Positions 11,817-25,400 of a stretch of 64,000 nucleotides of DNA are shown here, in pieces (the first letter of the stretch is position 1; each line of letters begins with the position of its first letter). The notes beneath the pieces are model-generated. The model ran no database searches. It had not been told where the DNA came from and worked only from the letters and a program-made list of their open reading frames with translations. This DNA comes from Poecilobothrus nobilitatus (taxonomy: Eukaryota > Arthropoda > Insecta > Diptera > Dolichopodidae). The position numbers and the translations under genes were made by a program. Location: the NCBI GenBank assembly GCA_947095535.1, contig OX352772.1:315404018-315468017 (forward strand), written 5' to 3'.

Positions 11817-14539
11817 ATAAGTCGGTTGCATCGACTTACTGTTACATTTACTTGTTTTTATAAATTCCTGGTTATACCATTTTTATTACGCGAAATAAGA
11901 CGCAAAACTGAAAAATTAAGTAGTGAAAAAAAAATAAGGTATTGTAAAAAAAATAAGGAGGTAATATATATTACTTCTTTAACTTAAATAAGCATTTTTA
12001 GCGCTGAATTGTTTTTTAATAACAATAACCAAATTTTTTATGGAAATATTATCTAAAGTTTATATTATACGAGTTCATGCAAAATATATACACAAACACT
12101 TAACAAAATATTTAAGCTTTTTTCAGAATAAGTTGTTTGCAACACCTAATCAGCAATTTCCGTATATACTTCATCTGACAATAGAACGGACCTGGTGTAT
12201 GTACCTGTATAACATATCATAAATATACTTTTTTTAATTTTATTTTTGGGATTCTTAATTTTAACTTTTGTTTATTTTTCATTATTGCTTTTTCAGCTTC
12301 GGCAAATCATTTGAAAAATAAAATTTAGGCGAAACATTTTAGCTGATTATTATTTTTAGAATTTTAAACGTCAGTTAACAAAATTCTTTCATTTTAAAAG
12401 AAAGTTTAAAATCAAAGGCTTTGTACTGTATTAATTGATATACTCGTACATAACTGTTTGATCCTTTACATAGAAAAGTAAATATTTTTATACTTAAAAA
12501 AAATCTTCTAATCAAAATTAAACACTAAAAAGGATAAGTGGTAAAGATAAATTTTATCTACAAATAATTAACATTTCCTTTTCAATATTATGTCCCTAAA
12601 TGTTCAAATCTCACACATACACGATTATTATATTCAGATATAATTTTATCAAATTCACATCAAATTATAAGTATAGGGTTGGGTTTATGATACACAAAGT
12701 TAAAAAAAAAAATATATATATGTTTTAATTGAATTTTGGGTTCGTTGAATGTTAGTGATGAAATTGATAGAAAGACAAAAAAAAAAATAAAAATAAAAAA
12801 CTAAAATTAAAACAAAAACAAAAATACTTTTATACAGCCATAAAATATGTTTGAAAGAATCAAAATTGATATGAACGAATAAGTGAGTGGTGAGTCAATG
12901 TGAATGTGAATGTAAATGTAAATGTATTATAAAATAAATGAATGGTAAAATATAAAAAATTTGCTTTTACAATTAATATTACTGCGAATACGTATAAAAA
13001 TAACTGTAAAAATAAATTTTTTAAACAGGTAAACCAAGTGAATAATATAAAAAAGAAAAAGTAAGAAGAAAATAATAAGGAAATGATTTGGTTTTCCAGG
13101 TTTTTCATTTTGACTTTTTATTTTTCCTGTATTCCTTTATTTTTTTTTTTTTTATTTTTTTTTTCACCGTTTTATAGGTTTTTATGGTAACTTAACTTCT
13201 TAATTGAAATAAAATGCCTAAAAAACTTAAAGGTAAAAAAGATATAAATGTAAAAATAATTTAATTAAAAATAAAAATAAAAAAAGAAGAAAAATATAAG
13301 AAAGTTTTTCTTAAATTGGGTGGTTGATTTTTCTACTGTCTTGATTCAACTAATGGGTATTTAAGAAAATCCCATACTGAATATTTTTTTCCTTTTTTCT
13401 ATTTTTCATTTAACTTTTTTTGCTTTTTTATTTTATTTGTGGTTCACATGTGCTCTATTTTCCACCGCTATTTTGTTAATAAAGAGAAAAAACTTTTGCG
13501 GAAATAATTTAATATTTTTTTGAAGTTTAAGTAATTATAATAAACCATAAGAGAATGAAAATTTACTATTTCTTAGATACATTTATGGTACATTAAATAT
13601 TTAGTTTAATGTATATAATACTTTAGACTTTAAAAAAATGTTTAACCACCAAATTATATGGAATCCTTTTGAATAATAAAATACTTGAAATAAAAATGTT
13701 AATTTAAATGGAACTTTTTGTTTTTCCGGAATTGGGGTTAATGACTGAAAAGAGAATTGACAATTAAAAAAAAATAAATAAACATTTTAATTTTTTTGTT
13801 TTTCGATAGAACAATTGCATTTTCTTACAATTCCATAATATTTGGTAAAATTGTTGAAATGCGGGATTTTTTTTTTGTCTCCAAAATATTTAAAAAATTA
13901 TTTTATCATCAAAAAAGCCTTGGGTTTAAAAAATTCAAATCTGGAATTTTAACTGAAGACACCCTTAAATGGTTAAGAAGTGGTTTTACATATTTTAGTA
14001 TTTTTAAAAGAGGATGTTTAAAGGATGGATTAAAGGATGAAGATTATTTTCTTTCTAGATTTACTCATTTAATTCTTAAACCGATTAAGTATCTGCAGAG
14101 ATATATTCATGGACTTTGGCAGATGCATTAAAAAACAATAAATTCGTGTTTTTCATTTTCTTACACTGTTTTACACTTGATTTTAATCTGATTTTTAAAA
14201 AAAAAATTTAGTGCCGTATTCATAGTGATTAGTGAAATTATAAGAAGATGATTAAATAAAAAGGTTTATAACCAACAATGATTTTAATACTAGGGAACGA
14301 TACTAGGGAACAATATTGATGATCACAGTTTACATTAAGACAAAATGTTGCATTATTTTTTTAGACGTATATTTTAATTATTGAAGTAAGTCATATCTAT
14401 TTTTTTATATTTTTATTATTCAAGAAATAAAAATTTTATACCTAAAGCATTATATAATTTATTTATCAATTATGCTTTTAAAAGAGATCCAAGTCATCTT
14501 ATGATGCATTTCTAAAATTAACATCCATAAAATTATAAT
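11817..14539. other. AT-rich, low-complexity stretch without recognisable gene
   Basis: It includes an A-rich block (12776-12830), a degenerate tgaatg/taaatg hexamer repeat (12897-12926) and T-rich blocks around 13130-13440. The longest plus-strand frame (13796-14131) starts at TTG and its translation matches nothing I recognise. Confidence 0.5.
12897..12926 (+). repeat. hexamer microsatellite (gtgaat/gtaaat)n
   Basis: About five consecutive degenerate hexamers, visible as tgaatgtgaatgtaaatgta and continuing in the same pattern. Confidence 0.8.
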
Positions 14540-15600
14540 AAACAAGGTAGAATGTAAACCAACGGTTTTTAAAAGCGCACATTTCCAAAAGGCAATACAA
14601 ACTATTTAGAATTATTGTGACTTGTACAAAAATTTGAAAATTTAAAAAATTGTAATAAGAAACTATGTGAAAATAGGACTTTTATGGAATTTTGAGGGGC
14701 TGTAAGTCCGGAATCTTATATAACTAAGAAAAACCGTTAACACACGTAAAAATATATACTGGAGCTTTAATTTTTATATCTTACCTAAGAAAAATTTGTA
14801 CAGGTGTTTAAGTTACAGGTGCCTAATTACAATATATTGCATAATTTTGATATTATTTTGTGAAGATAACAAAATTTGCTGTTTTCTAGCGTTTTTAGAC
14901 TGTAAAACTATTACGCAGAGCCTTAGATATATACATCTGAAAATGGGGCTTTTTTGCAATTTTAAGGGGCTGTAACTCTGGAACCCTATATAACTAAAAA
15001 ACCTTTAACACACATAAAAATATATTACTGGAGCTTTAATTTTTATGTCTTGCCGAAGTAAAATGTGTACAGGTGCCTAAATTACAGGTGTTTAAAAATA
15101 ACAAATTTTCAATTTTTGAGCCCTAATAGCTCATAAACAGGGGGTTATGCAAAAAAATTTTGTGAGCAAACTTATACTAATTTGAAAAGTTCTTTGTGCC
15201 TATTTAGAAGCGTTTCGGAGTTATGAGGTTAAAAAAATCATGCAAAATTTGGTTTTCGCATAACAGTAAATTTAAATACTAAATTTTAAAAAAAATGTAT
15301 AATTTTGATATTAATTTACAAAATACCTTTCAAATGACCTTTTCAGATTGAAAAAATGTTAAACAGAATGTGAGATATACGCGTTTAAAAACAGGGCTTT
15401 TTCAAAGTTTGAGGGGCTGTAGCTCCGTAATGGCTGGGGTTACATAAAAAAGTTGTTCCATAAAATTAATTTTTTTATAAGACCTACCCATGGTTAAATT
15501 TTTTTTTCTCTATCCTTAACGCGGTGTAGAAGTTTTGTAATCAGACCGACGGACATAGTGAAACTAATAAACACATTTTTTCAAAATATTTTTGGACCAC
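14540..15600 (+). mobile_element. family A element, single orientation
   Basis: It begins with the family terminus aaacaaggtagaatgtaaac and proceeds through the same core as 3585-5280. It ends with a family tail: 'gctgtagctccgtaatgg', 'gacctacccatggtt', a short gacggac run and 'gtgaaactaataaacacatt'. The region near 14828 shows an internal deletion relative to other copies. No protein frame is present. Confidence 0.82.
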
Positions 15601-18025
15601 CCCCTGTTTATGAACTATATAATATGTTCACCCATTATAATATGTTTAACAAAAAAACGAAAAACAGTATGTTCTTACAAAAATATATTAATTTACGATT
15701 TCATGCAATGTGCTCAGAACATAATACTATACATAATAGAATTAAAGTATATCACCTAAAACTTATTTTAATTTTTATTTTTAAATATAAGCGATAAATT
15801 TAAATTTAGAATCTACCATCATACTACCATCACACTACGAATGATCTTGTGAATTTTATAAACCAACCCTATGCAACCTTACAAACTTTATTAATTTCAG
15901 AAAAAGTCCAGAAAATAAAGTTTTAATTTATTTTAAAAAAAAGTCATAAACTATAATCCATTCCATATAATACTTATATATAACGATTATTTATATATAA
16001 ATAACTGTACTTCCTCTTCCCTAATAATTAATTATTTTACTAACCGACATTCTTTTGTTCTGTTCTTTTTGTTTAAAGTTGTTCACTAATTAAATATCAT
16101 ACATTCCACAAATATGTTTATTCTTTCTTCAGTTTTGTTTAAAAAATGATTTGAATAAAATTTTCTTTTTTTTATTATTTTATTTTTATTTTACCTTTCA
16201 CATTTAACCATTCTTGGTTCGTTTTATTTGAATAACCATATACCAACAAGAACAACAACACAGTACTGTTTTAAGGTAACACGGACGTTCCATTTATGTT
16301 GATGATTCTGACTGTTAAAAATGAAAGTTAATGAACATGCAAATTAAATTGTCATAATTCAAATAACTTCACTTCATTTATTTTTATGTAAATCGTAAGT
16401 TTTGATTGATCTGGCATTATTTCCTCATTATTATTCCAAAAAATTAATGGGCTCTAGTATTATTTTAATTTGCTGGACTTTTAGACTACAGTTTTGATCT
16501 TAAGTTCTATGTTTACTTTGAACCATTAGTAATCTTGCAAAGTCCGACAAATCAAAAAGAGCGAAGATGAAAATAAAAGCGAAGTTTGAAAGAGTTGTGA
16601 AGGACAAAAAAAAAAAATAAGAACAAATTTAAAAAAAGCGAAAAATCGCTATATTTGTTTTCGTAAAAGAAGCTCTAAATCTTGAAGAAGTTCTACTTCA
16701 CTATAATTTTTTTCATTTATATGGAGTGGAGTTTGGTCTTCCTTATATCATAGACAAAATTTGAAATGGTGCACAAAAAAAGATTTTCAAATTTTGTTCT
16801 TTTTATATAGCTACAACCGGTTTCTCTATGCCTCCCAGCGGTGCAAAAGTAACTATGATGATGATAGCGTACTTCTCAAAATTATATTAAATTAAAATAA
16901 ATCTAAGTCGTTTTAAATATCTGCTTAGTAAATTAAGGGGATCCATAAAAGAAAGAAAAGAAATAAAATGTTTATCATCAAGTTAAAAGAGAATGCATTA
17001 GACGACTTTTTACAGTAGGTGTTATTAATTTTAAGGAAGTCTTCTAACATTATTAGGAGTTCCTTTACATTTAAAACTTTTGAAGAAAATAAAACTTATA
17101 ACCAATTTTTAAAATATTGTAGACAGTTCTTTAACATTTGCAATATCAAAAAGCATCATAATTCCTTACTAAATTTTAATAAATACATTTTAATACATGC
17201 ATACTTTAGTACATATTTATGTATTCGTTTACGTGCATCTTGTAAGTTAACTTTAATATGACCTGTTTTTTTTTTTTTTTTCTTTATATTATATCAAAAA
17301 GAAAAAAATGAGACATCAAGGGGAAAAATATCCTTTCAAGTCCTTGCACGTTTTTTTTTTTTTTTTTAAATTATTCTTAGTACATTATTCTTAGTAGCAA
17401 ATTATTCTTAGTACAAAATGCGACACGTTATATGGAAAAGGTATTCAGTAAAGTGAATGAGATCAATGGGTCATTAGAATGAATAAGTGCAAAAGATAAA
17501 AAAGAAAGTTGGTAGGGTTCAAAATAAAAATGTAACTTTATAAATAAAAACAATTATGTTACTGGTCTTAAATTATCACTAAATGCGGCATAATAGTCAT
17601 GTAGTTACATATAGAAAAATGTAAAATACTTACAATATTATAGTTGAATTGCTCATAATGCTGTTCAGAATAATAAATTGTAAAACAAAAACAAATATTA
17701 ATAGTAAAAGTATGTAAGTAAGGCTTTTCATTTATTTCTCGTCTTTTATTTCTTTTATAGTTGCCATAGTTTTTTTCATAGTTTCTCAACCCTATCTGTC
17801 TGTCTTATATTTCTGTACCATCAAATATTTAAATATCCAATAATTTCGTTAAAATTAAAACCAATATGGTATTACAGAATAAAAAAGAAATTTAAAAATC
17901 TGAAAAGAAAAATTTAAAAAGTTTAGAGTGTTCATTTTTTAATTAATATTTTTATTATACATATACATCTATTCATTTATGTTTAAAATTGCATTGCTCT
18001 ACCTTAAATAGTGTGAAAGTTTACC
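15601..18025. other. AT-rich stretch without recognisable gene
   Basis: No repeat terminus, tRNA box or convincing exon was found. The more balanced patch at 16440-16600 could not be assigned. Several short open frames here look like chance. Confidence 0.45.
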
Positions 18026-18085
18026 TAGACGTAAACATGGACGGACAGAGTGAAACTAGTAAGGAAAATTTTTCAAAAATATTTG
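18026..18085 (+). repeat. family A tail fragment
   Basis: The phrase 'atggacggacagagtgaaac' followed by 'tagtaaggaaaatttttcaa' matches the extreme right end of family A copies (compare 41173-41215). Only this terminal scrap is recognisable. A 62-codon frame over it is a by-product. Confidence 0.65.
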
Positions 18086-18759
18086 AACATTTGAAAGGCT
18101 TTTGTATTTTTAATTTAAATATTGCACTACAATTAGAAAAAAACTTTCAGTTGCACTTTAGGCTTTTTACAGTATAAAAAATTCGTTAAAAATTATTCTA
18201 CGTGATTTAAAAATAAAAGGTTCTTAACACCTATATAATATTATAATATAAAGAAGTTTTTTAATTTTTTAAATTTTTACTTAAAACGATTATATTATAA
18301 TATGCACTTGCATATATTATTTATTTGTGCTTTGGACGCACAGTCGATATTTTTTATACTTTTTATTAATCTGTTATATAAACTAAGATATAAGTGCCTA
18401 TCTGTGCTTATCTTTAGGCACTTTAGTTTATTGTATCTCATGTAGTCGCACAGAACTCATTTAATGCTTATATCAAGGATTTTTCATCTTCAACTGAAAA
18501 TGTCCTGTATTGAGGTTGTATTGAATTTCGGCCTATTTCCATTTTTGAAGCTGTATTGTCTTCCAGCCTATTTTAATTTTTAATGCAATGTTTTCGTTCG
18601 ATAATATCGATATTCGTAGATACAATGTCGTATAACTTTATAAACATTCACTTATCCGCGAAATATTTTATATAAGTATTTTTTATAATAAATTCTCAAA
18701 TAAACGATGAAAATTATAGAGTAAATAGCTTCAATTCTCGGAAACTCTCACGAATAAAA

Positions 18760-18910
18760 TGTTTAATTTTTTAAAGTACCAAGATAAATTTCGCAGTTAG
18801 CTGACCCTGTTGCCTTAGAATAACTGAATTTTGTAAAAGTTGTTGTCATAAAAATTAACTTCTTTTGATAAAATTTTAAAAATCCGGTTTATATAGACAT
18901 AATATAGCCG
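18760..18910 (-). repeat. family C-relative unit, remnant
   Basis: On the minus strand it carries the unit phrase 'aattttatcaaaagaagtta' then 'atgacaacaacttttacaaa', matching the unit structure of 27925-28730 and 29640-30000. It is short and diverged. Confidence 0.45.
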
Positions 18911-19035
18911 GTGTAGTTACAGAACGTCCGAAGAAATAAAGACCGTAGAATTTAATTCCTTTTGAATTGGAATTATGATTCACACTATTTTTTGTTATTA
19001 AAAGAACAGAGTAATAGAATGTGTAGAGCAAACAC

Positions 19036-19300
19036 ATTAGGAGGGATTTTAGAGTTTTGGATAAAAATTGGAGTATCCCCTTTTTCCAGAATATTTACTA
19101 ATATGTATATGTGCCAGATTCTGAATTGGGAGAGATTTTAGAGTTGGCTACAAAATCAGAGTTATATGCTTTTTCCAAAATATGTATTTAAGTAATACTC
19201 CTATTATCAGTGATTTTAGGAGGTATTTTAGGATTGAATTCAAAATCAGGAGTATATACCTTTTACAGAATATTTAGATATATGCATATGCAAGTTTTGA
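19036..19300 (+). repeat. 88-90 bp tandem satellite, three units
   Basis: The landmark 'ggag(g/a)gattttagagtt' recurs at about 19040, 19128 and 19218. Each is followed by 'aaaat(c/t)agagt' and then 'tttttccagaatattta'. The same unit in reverse orientation makes up much of the inside of the foldback at 38202-38959. Confidence 0.75.
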
Positions 19301-19369
19301 ATTATTATTTATTATTTCCTCGGGTGTTCTGTCACTGCACCAATATAGACATAGTTCATATTGTTCATA

Positions 19370-19672
19370 GTTCATTATGATCATATGAAAAAAGAAGTGT
19401 TATGACAGCTACCCAGTTAATGTGTTTCTTTATCGTATTAAAATTTTATAGCGGTGGTTGGCATAAGATTTACCTTGTTTTGATCCAATTGAATATATCT
19501 AACTTAATTAGACACTGAAATAGAAGTTGTATGGCATCTATTCAAACCCGTCGCTTGAACATGTCCAATTGCAAAAGGGAAACAAATTTATAAAAAGGAA
19601 TCAAGAACGGGCGGGCGGACACAGTTAAATCGACTCAAAGTTCGATCCTTAACAAGAATATATAGTAATAAT
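19370..19672 (-). mobile_element. family C relative, minus orientation, partial
   Basis: On the minus strand it reads tatatattcttgttaaggat, then 'gagtcgatttaactgtgtcc', then a run of CGCC/CGTC-type tetramers. A unit with 'gatgccatacaacttctatt' follows and then 'gtagctgtcataacacttct'. The order matches the element at 27925-28730. Its far end is not defined and may continue to the 18.76 kb remnant across the satellite. Confidence 0.6.
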
Positions 19673-20069
19673 TAGTTATATCTATCTTTTCTCTTTTAAT
19701 ATTTCACAATCATGTCGCTAATGACAAATTTTATTTTATCCTTGAAATATGTTCATTCAGATATAAAAACCACAATGTTTACTGCTATAAAATATGCAAT
19801 TAAAATAATTTCTGCTGTAGATACTGTAACATTTTATACTTCATTGCTCGGAGTATATTGTCAAGCTCTTTGTGTAAAACATCAGCACCCATATTTAATT
19901 TCATTAAAAATTACATTGAGGACGTTGGTGGCAAGATTACAACAAACAACCGCGTTTTATATTAATAGTTATCCTTTGCTCTTTATTTGTTATTATCTAT
20001 AAGAGACATTATGTTGTTAAAAAATGTATGTTTTATTTATTCCAGAAAAAAATTATTAAATTTGACAAG

Positions 20070-20129
20070 AAAATTACAAAACCTTTCCTTTTCAGGCGTG
20101 GGCCATCACACTAGGCCATCAAGGCCACC
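20070..20129 (-). mobile_element. SINE type 1 fragment with internal deletion
   Basis: It holds the SINE 3' body (reverse complement of 'aaattacaaaacctttcctt' and 'ttttcaggcgtgg') joined directly to the head (reverse complement 'ggccttgatggcctag', the A box). The B-box region is missing. Confidence 0.6.
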
Positions 20130-22356
20130 ATTAAATAGTTGAAATTTAATAGTTTTATTTTCATTTTCACAAAATGTCTGAGATTTCAAAAAATTTCAAA
20201 AAAAAATTAAATACCTATTACATAAATATTTAAATTTTATCAATTTATTATCTGACCTCCCTCTGCTCCCATATATAATATTAATGAAACATAAATAAGC
20301 ATAATATTTAATACAGGATTAAAATATCGAATCTTAATATTCCTTTTAAGCAAACCATTACAAAACTTTTATTTAGATATAATATTTAAGATAATATTTC
20401 GTGCTAATTGCTATTCTTAAGTTTATTTTTCACATTGAAAGTTTATCAAATTTAAAAAGAAAATTACTTTTTCAACTTTTTAAAAAAACTTTTCAACTTA
20501 AATATGATACATATTTTATATTATGTAAGTAAGTACATAATAATAACATATCTTAAGTAAATATAGATATTATAATATAAAAACAAAATTTTTTTTTTTT
20601 AATAAATGACCTTAGAAAATTATCGTTTAATCCAAATAAATTTCATAATCATTACGAATTGGATAAAAAAGTTTTTTTTTATTTTTTTATTTTCAGTTTT
20701 TAATACTTTTTTGGTGAACTAAAAACTTAATCCAAAATAATCTACGAAAAAAAACAAAAAAATAAAAATATTATTTTTCATAATTCTTTTTTCACTAAAA
20801 GAAAAAAAAAAAATAAAGTATCTCCTTCTAAAGTTTTGTTTTTTTCACCATTTTTGTAAAAAAGTTTTTTTTTTTTTATTTTATATTTTGTTTTTTTTTT
20901 TTTTTTTATATACTTTTGTAATACATAATAATTATGATAATGGCTTTAATGTTCCTAACAATTTTCCACGTATATTTAGTTAAGGTATTAAGATTAGAAA
21001 AATAAAATATTATCAATAAATTAAATAAATTAATTTTTAATCTTAATAAGGTCAAAATAATTTTAATGATTAATATAATTCACACAGATACACATAATAT
21101 TATAAATATAATATTATGTAATTATGTGTATTTTAATATTTTGTATAAGATTCACTGGGATCAACAACAATAAAAGGTTGCGATAATGTGAAGAGAAGAA
21201 AAGCTTTGTAATAGACAATGCTTGGTTGATTTACATGGTTGCTCTCTACTGACAGAGAACAGATAGAAAAAAATAAGGTTCTGTTTTGATTACCATTAAA
21301 CAAATTTTATTAATTTATTATTATCTAAACAATGTACTATATTATATATTTGCTTTATATATATTTACTTTATATTATATGGTCCGAAAGGGGGATTAAT
21401 TTTTTACTAATTTTTCTAGAAGAAACTTCTGCAACGACCACTAACTCATTTAATAAGCCGCATATGCTACCTAATGTGTTTAAGTACTCGCTCATCGAGA
21501 TCTTTATAGTATAGACATAATTTTGGGCGAAATTTATAAATAATCTTATGGAATTTTTGTAAAGCAGGTAAACTTTATAAACCGGTAAATATTAATTTTT
21601 TTTAATTTCGTCAAAGTCTGATCATAAAATTCCATCTTTTTTTAATCATTTGATATATTATTCATATTTTGAAAATTCAGATTTAAAATTGTATAATATA
21701 AATATTTTAATGTCATCATTAAATCATTTAATGTCATATCATTTTAATGTCAACAACAACCATCAGCCAATACAAAATTAAAAAAAAAAAAAAAATCAAA
21801 AGAAATTGATTGTCAACGCAATTTAAAATAGAAAGTTGTTCTACTCAAGCGTCGCTTCGTTGCGGCTCTTCCCGCAGCGCGTTGCATTTGTTCAAATCGT
21901 ATTTAAATTAATGTATTATATTTAAATGTCAAAGCGGCGCGAAAAGCGAAGAAAGCATTGGGTCATTCATTACCTTATGTTGTATTGTTGAATCAAATCA
22001 GAAGTTTTGAATCATTAATGTAAATAAAACGTTGATATTGAATGTGATCAGGACGAGAACTTAGAAATATATTTACATATTATTTTGATTAAAAAACTAA
22101 TTCTTTATATTATGTAAGTGATTTTTATGTTGTTGTTTTTTATTAATATTGAAAATAAATTTTTTTTAATGTAACACAAGACATTTTCTTATATTATGTG
22201 GAGTAAGGTTTATCTTGTTTATCAAATAATATTATTCGAATCTTTTATTAAATCTTGCGTTAAAATCTGGAAAAATAATATTTATTAGGACAACCGATTA
22301 TTAGATATAAATACCGAATTTCTGTAACTTTCACAAAATATAATTAAAAATTTAAT
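20130..22356. other. AT-rich stretch with one CpG-rich patch
   Basis: Mostly homopolymer-rich DNA; a perfect-arm AT palindrome lies at 21092-21119. A CpG-rich patch at 21842-21955 is listed separately. No gene was recognised. Confidence 0.45.
21842..21955. other. isolated CpG-rich patch
   Basis: Two clusters, 21848-21892 ('gcgtcgcttcgttgcggctc', 'cccgcagcgcgttgc') and 21930-21952 ('aagcggcgcgaaaagcgaag'), are full of CpG in an otherwise CpG-poor desert. The clusters look loosely inverted relative to each other. Short frames across them are not recognisable. This could be a regulatory site, an old promoter or inserted foreign sequence; the sequence alone does not decide. Confidence 0.4.
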
Positions 22357-22494
22357 GGGCCTCGGTGGCCTAGTGAGTAAGAGCGTAAAAAATACGGTGA
22401 GTGTTGGTTCGAGTCGTCGTAAGAATAATTCCCCCTTATGACATTTACAGAAACGCCTGAAAAGAAAAGGCAAGAGAACAAACTAAAAAAAAAA
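22357..22494 (+). mobile_element. tRNA-derived SINE type 1, short copy
   Basis: The head has an A-box-like tggcctagtgagtaagagcg and a B-box-like ggttcgagtcg. A shortened body ('cccccttatgacatttacag', 'aacgcctgaaaagaaaagg') and an A tail follow. Flanks read aaaaatttaat before and aaaaattaat after, consistent with a target duplication. Confidence 0.85.
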
Positions 22495-25400
22495 ATTAAT
22501 AAGCACGTACTTAAATTGAATATACAGAGTATTTTGTGAAACTTTTTGATTTGACCTTTGCGTTATACGTGTAAATTATAATTACCTTGAACCATAATAC
22601 TCAACTATCAGTAACCCATAATATATATAGGTATAGCAGTTCATTTATTAAGCTAATATATTTTTACTGTAGAACAAGAGTATTACAATCATTGTAGCTA
22701 GTTTTCATTTAAAACATTTTTTTTTTTGTTCAAAATATTTTTTTAAATAAAGCTTTAAAAACTTTAACGACCGAATCACATCTAAATTTTATCATGTCGA
22801 ATGTATAAAATTGAAGTTGAACTAAAATCGCACTTTTTTAAACAAAAACTAGAACTTAACTTGCGGTTTTTAAATGAAAAAGGAAAATTTTAGTTCTGGT
22901 TCAGTTTTAGGCATTCGATCAATTGTTTTTAGGTATCTGCGTTTTCTTTTTTTTAAAACTTCTTCAGTAATTTCATTATGATTAAATCTAAAGTTCTAAT
23001 AAAACTTAGGCGTTATCTGAACAATATTAAGAGATCTTAATATTATGTTATTTTATATGTTCCAATCAATCTTATCAAACGTTTATTTCAAAACTTAATA
23101 CTAAACTCTGATCTATTTTATTAACTTCATTAGATATAAAACAGAATTTTCTTTTCGAACATTTTTCGTTTAAATTTTAAACACCAAAATTTTGACAAAA
23201 ATGAGAAGTTGATTTGTGCTTTTTTTTGTTTTTTATAGTATAAAACAAATTAAAACTCATGTCCTGTAGGTTTTCATAGTTTCTTAATTGCATATGTACA
23301 TAAAACTTCCATATTGTATATAATAATATATTATGTATACTATGTATTAGCTATTTACATATATGATATATATTTACGAATAAAGAAAATGAAAATAAAA
23401 AAACATACGATTTATACTTAACTATAACATGACTGTGACTACAAACAAAAATAAAAAAAAAAACACATAGAAAAACCTAAACCACAAATAAGCTTGATGA
23501 GCTTTCATTATTCGTAATCCGGTCACGTTTTTTTTTTCCAAAAACAAAACAAAAAAAAATTAAAGGAGTAAAAAATAAAATAAATCGAAGAAAATTATAA
23601 TCCTCGAAAACTAACATTAAGACATTCCTAGGTACATTGAAGCATTTTCTAACTTAAAATATGACTAAAGTCTTTTAAATCCTAAAGAGTGTTTTGATAT
23701 TCTGCAAAAACAACTCGATTCACTTTTTTATTTTTGAAACCCTTTTTTTCTAAAACAAGGGGTTTTCTTTTCGTGTACCGTGAAGTCTGTACCGACTGAC
23801 TGACATAAGAAAACCTAAGAATTTTATTACATTTTTACTAAATATATTTTCCAATAATTTCTTATTGTTATTTCTTTTTATTGTTCGCTGCTCTAAATCA
23901 GTGTTTATGGATTTGGAATGGATGTGACTGACATGTTAGGATGTGACTGACATGACATGTTATATTTGTTAAAACTTAAAACATTAAAATTGAAATACAA
24001 GAATACATTTTCTCTAGTCACTACATCCAATACAGAAGCAGCTCAAAACCTGTCATTCTTTACCAAAAATTTTAATATCACGAACAGAAATCAAAATTAT
24101 AATGTAAAAATATATTTGATGCCAAAATAAAAATAAAATAATAAAAAAAGGGGAAAAACGTCCCAGACATACATGAATATCATAATATACTGAACTTAAA
24201 GGAGGTTTTCGTTGTTTGACTAGTTGATGATGAAATACCAGTACTTTAACATTTTTTTTTTTTTTACATTCTCAAGATACTTAAAATCAGTTATGTACAC
24301 ATTTACTGTAGATAAATTAAATAAATATATATGTTTTATATGTGTATAATATTATACGTAAACAATGTATGTACATATAACCATTTTATGCCTCTATATA
24401 ATAGTTTTATCCCTTTAAAAAGAATACTCGTAATAATAACAACACAAAGCTCGCATAATCAGTGTTGCTACAAGGAAAGTTTTTTATTATATTGTTTTTT
24501 ATTATAATATAAAAAATGAAAATTTTTTTTTTGGAAATTTGTATGATTAAATATTTCGTTTTCGTTCAAAAAATTTTTTAGCTTTTAGATAAATTATACA
24601 AATTTTAACAAAATATAATATCTAAATATAAATAGGTATATAATTCTTGTATAAGAAAATAGATGGCACAAACGTAAAAAAAATATTTACGTTTAATAGT
24701 TTTCTTATAGAATGGCTACAGCGAGTAATCAACAGCTTAGTGAAATTCACTGTTCCGGAAACTGAAACTTAGTCAAATATGAACAATAAATGACTTTGTG
24801 AATGACCTATGCTTCTTATAGGAGTGAAAAGGGGAAAAAACATATTAAGATATTTACTTACACTTATACTGATATTTTAAATATACTACGAGCATTATTA
24901 CAAACTTTTTAACTATAAATATTAAATTACAACTTTTAATATTATTTCAAAGGACAGTTCTGCCATAACCCTGAAAACACAGCAAAGCAAAAAAATCGTA
25001 AGTCTGGCAAATCGGTTCTTAAAACTATACTCAATCAAAATAATCAAAACTTACATCTTCTACAGCAAAAGTTTAATATTTTAATATAACGTTTTTATAT
25101 CGAGATTAGACAATAGTATAATTGGTTTCGAAATAGAAGTGTTAATATGCGAAATATTTATAACCTTTGTGTATTATTGAGAAGTAGCTTTTTCTTTTAA
25201 ATTTTTACGCACTCAATTTTATGAAATTTTATAAAAGTCTTCTGTTCGAATCAAATGTAATATTTCGTCAGTTTAGTTATCAATGTTAGTAATGATGATG
25301 ATGCAAAAAAAAATCACAAAAGTTTATGAAATAATAGCGTTTATGGCGGTTAGAAAATACATATTAAGATTTGTGTTTGATTTTCAAATTCGAACTGATT

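Noticed and set aside
13796..14131. 111-codon plus-strand frame as a gene
   Set aside because: It starts at TTG, has no recognisable domain and no clear splice context; length is not exceptional for this much sequence. A small chance remains that it is a decayed coding fragment.
19712..20002. 96-codon ATG-started frame
   Set aside because: No domain recognised, and residue content follows base composition. It sits between a repeat remnant and a SINE fragment. Not excluded, but not supported.
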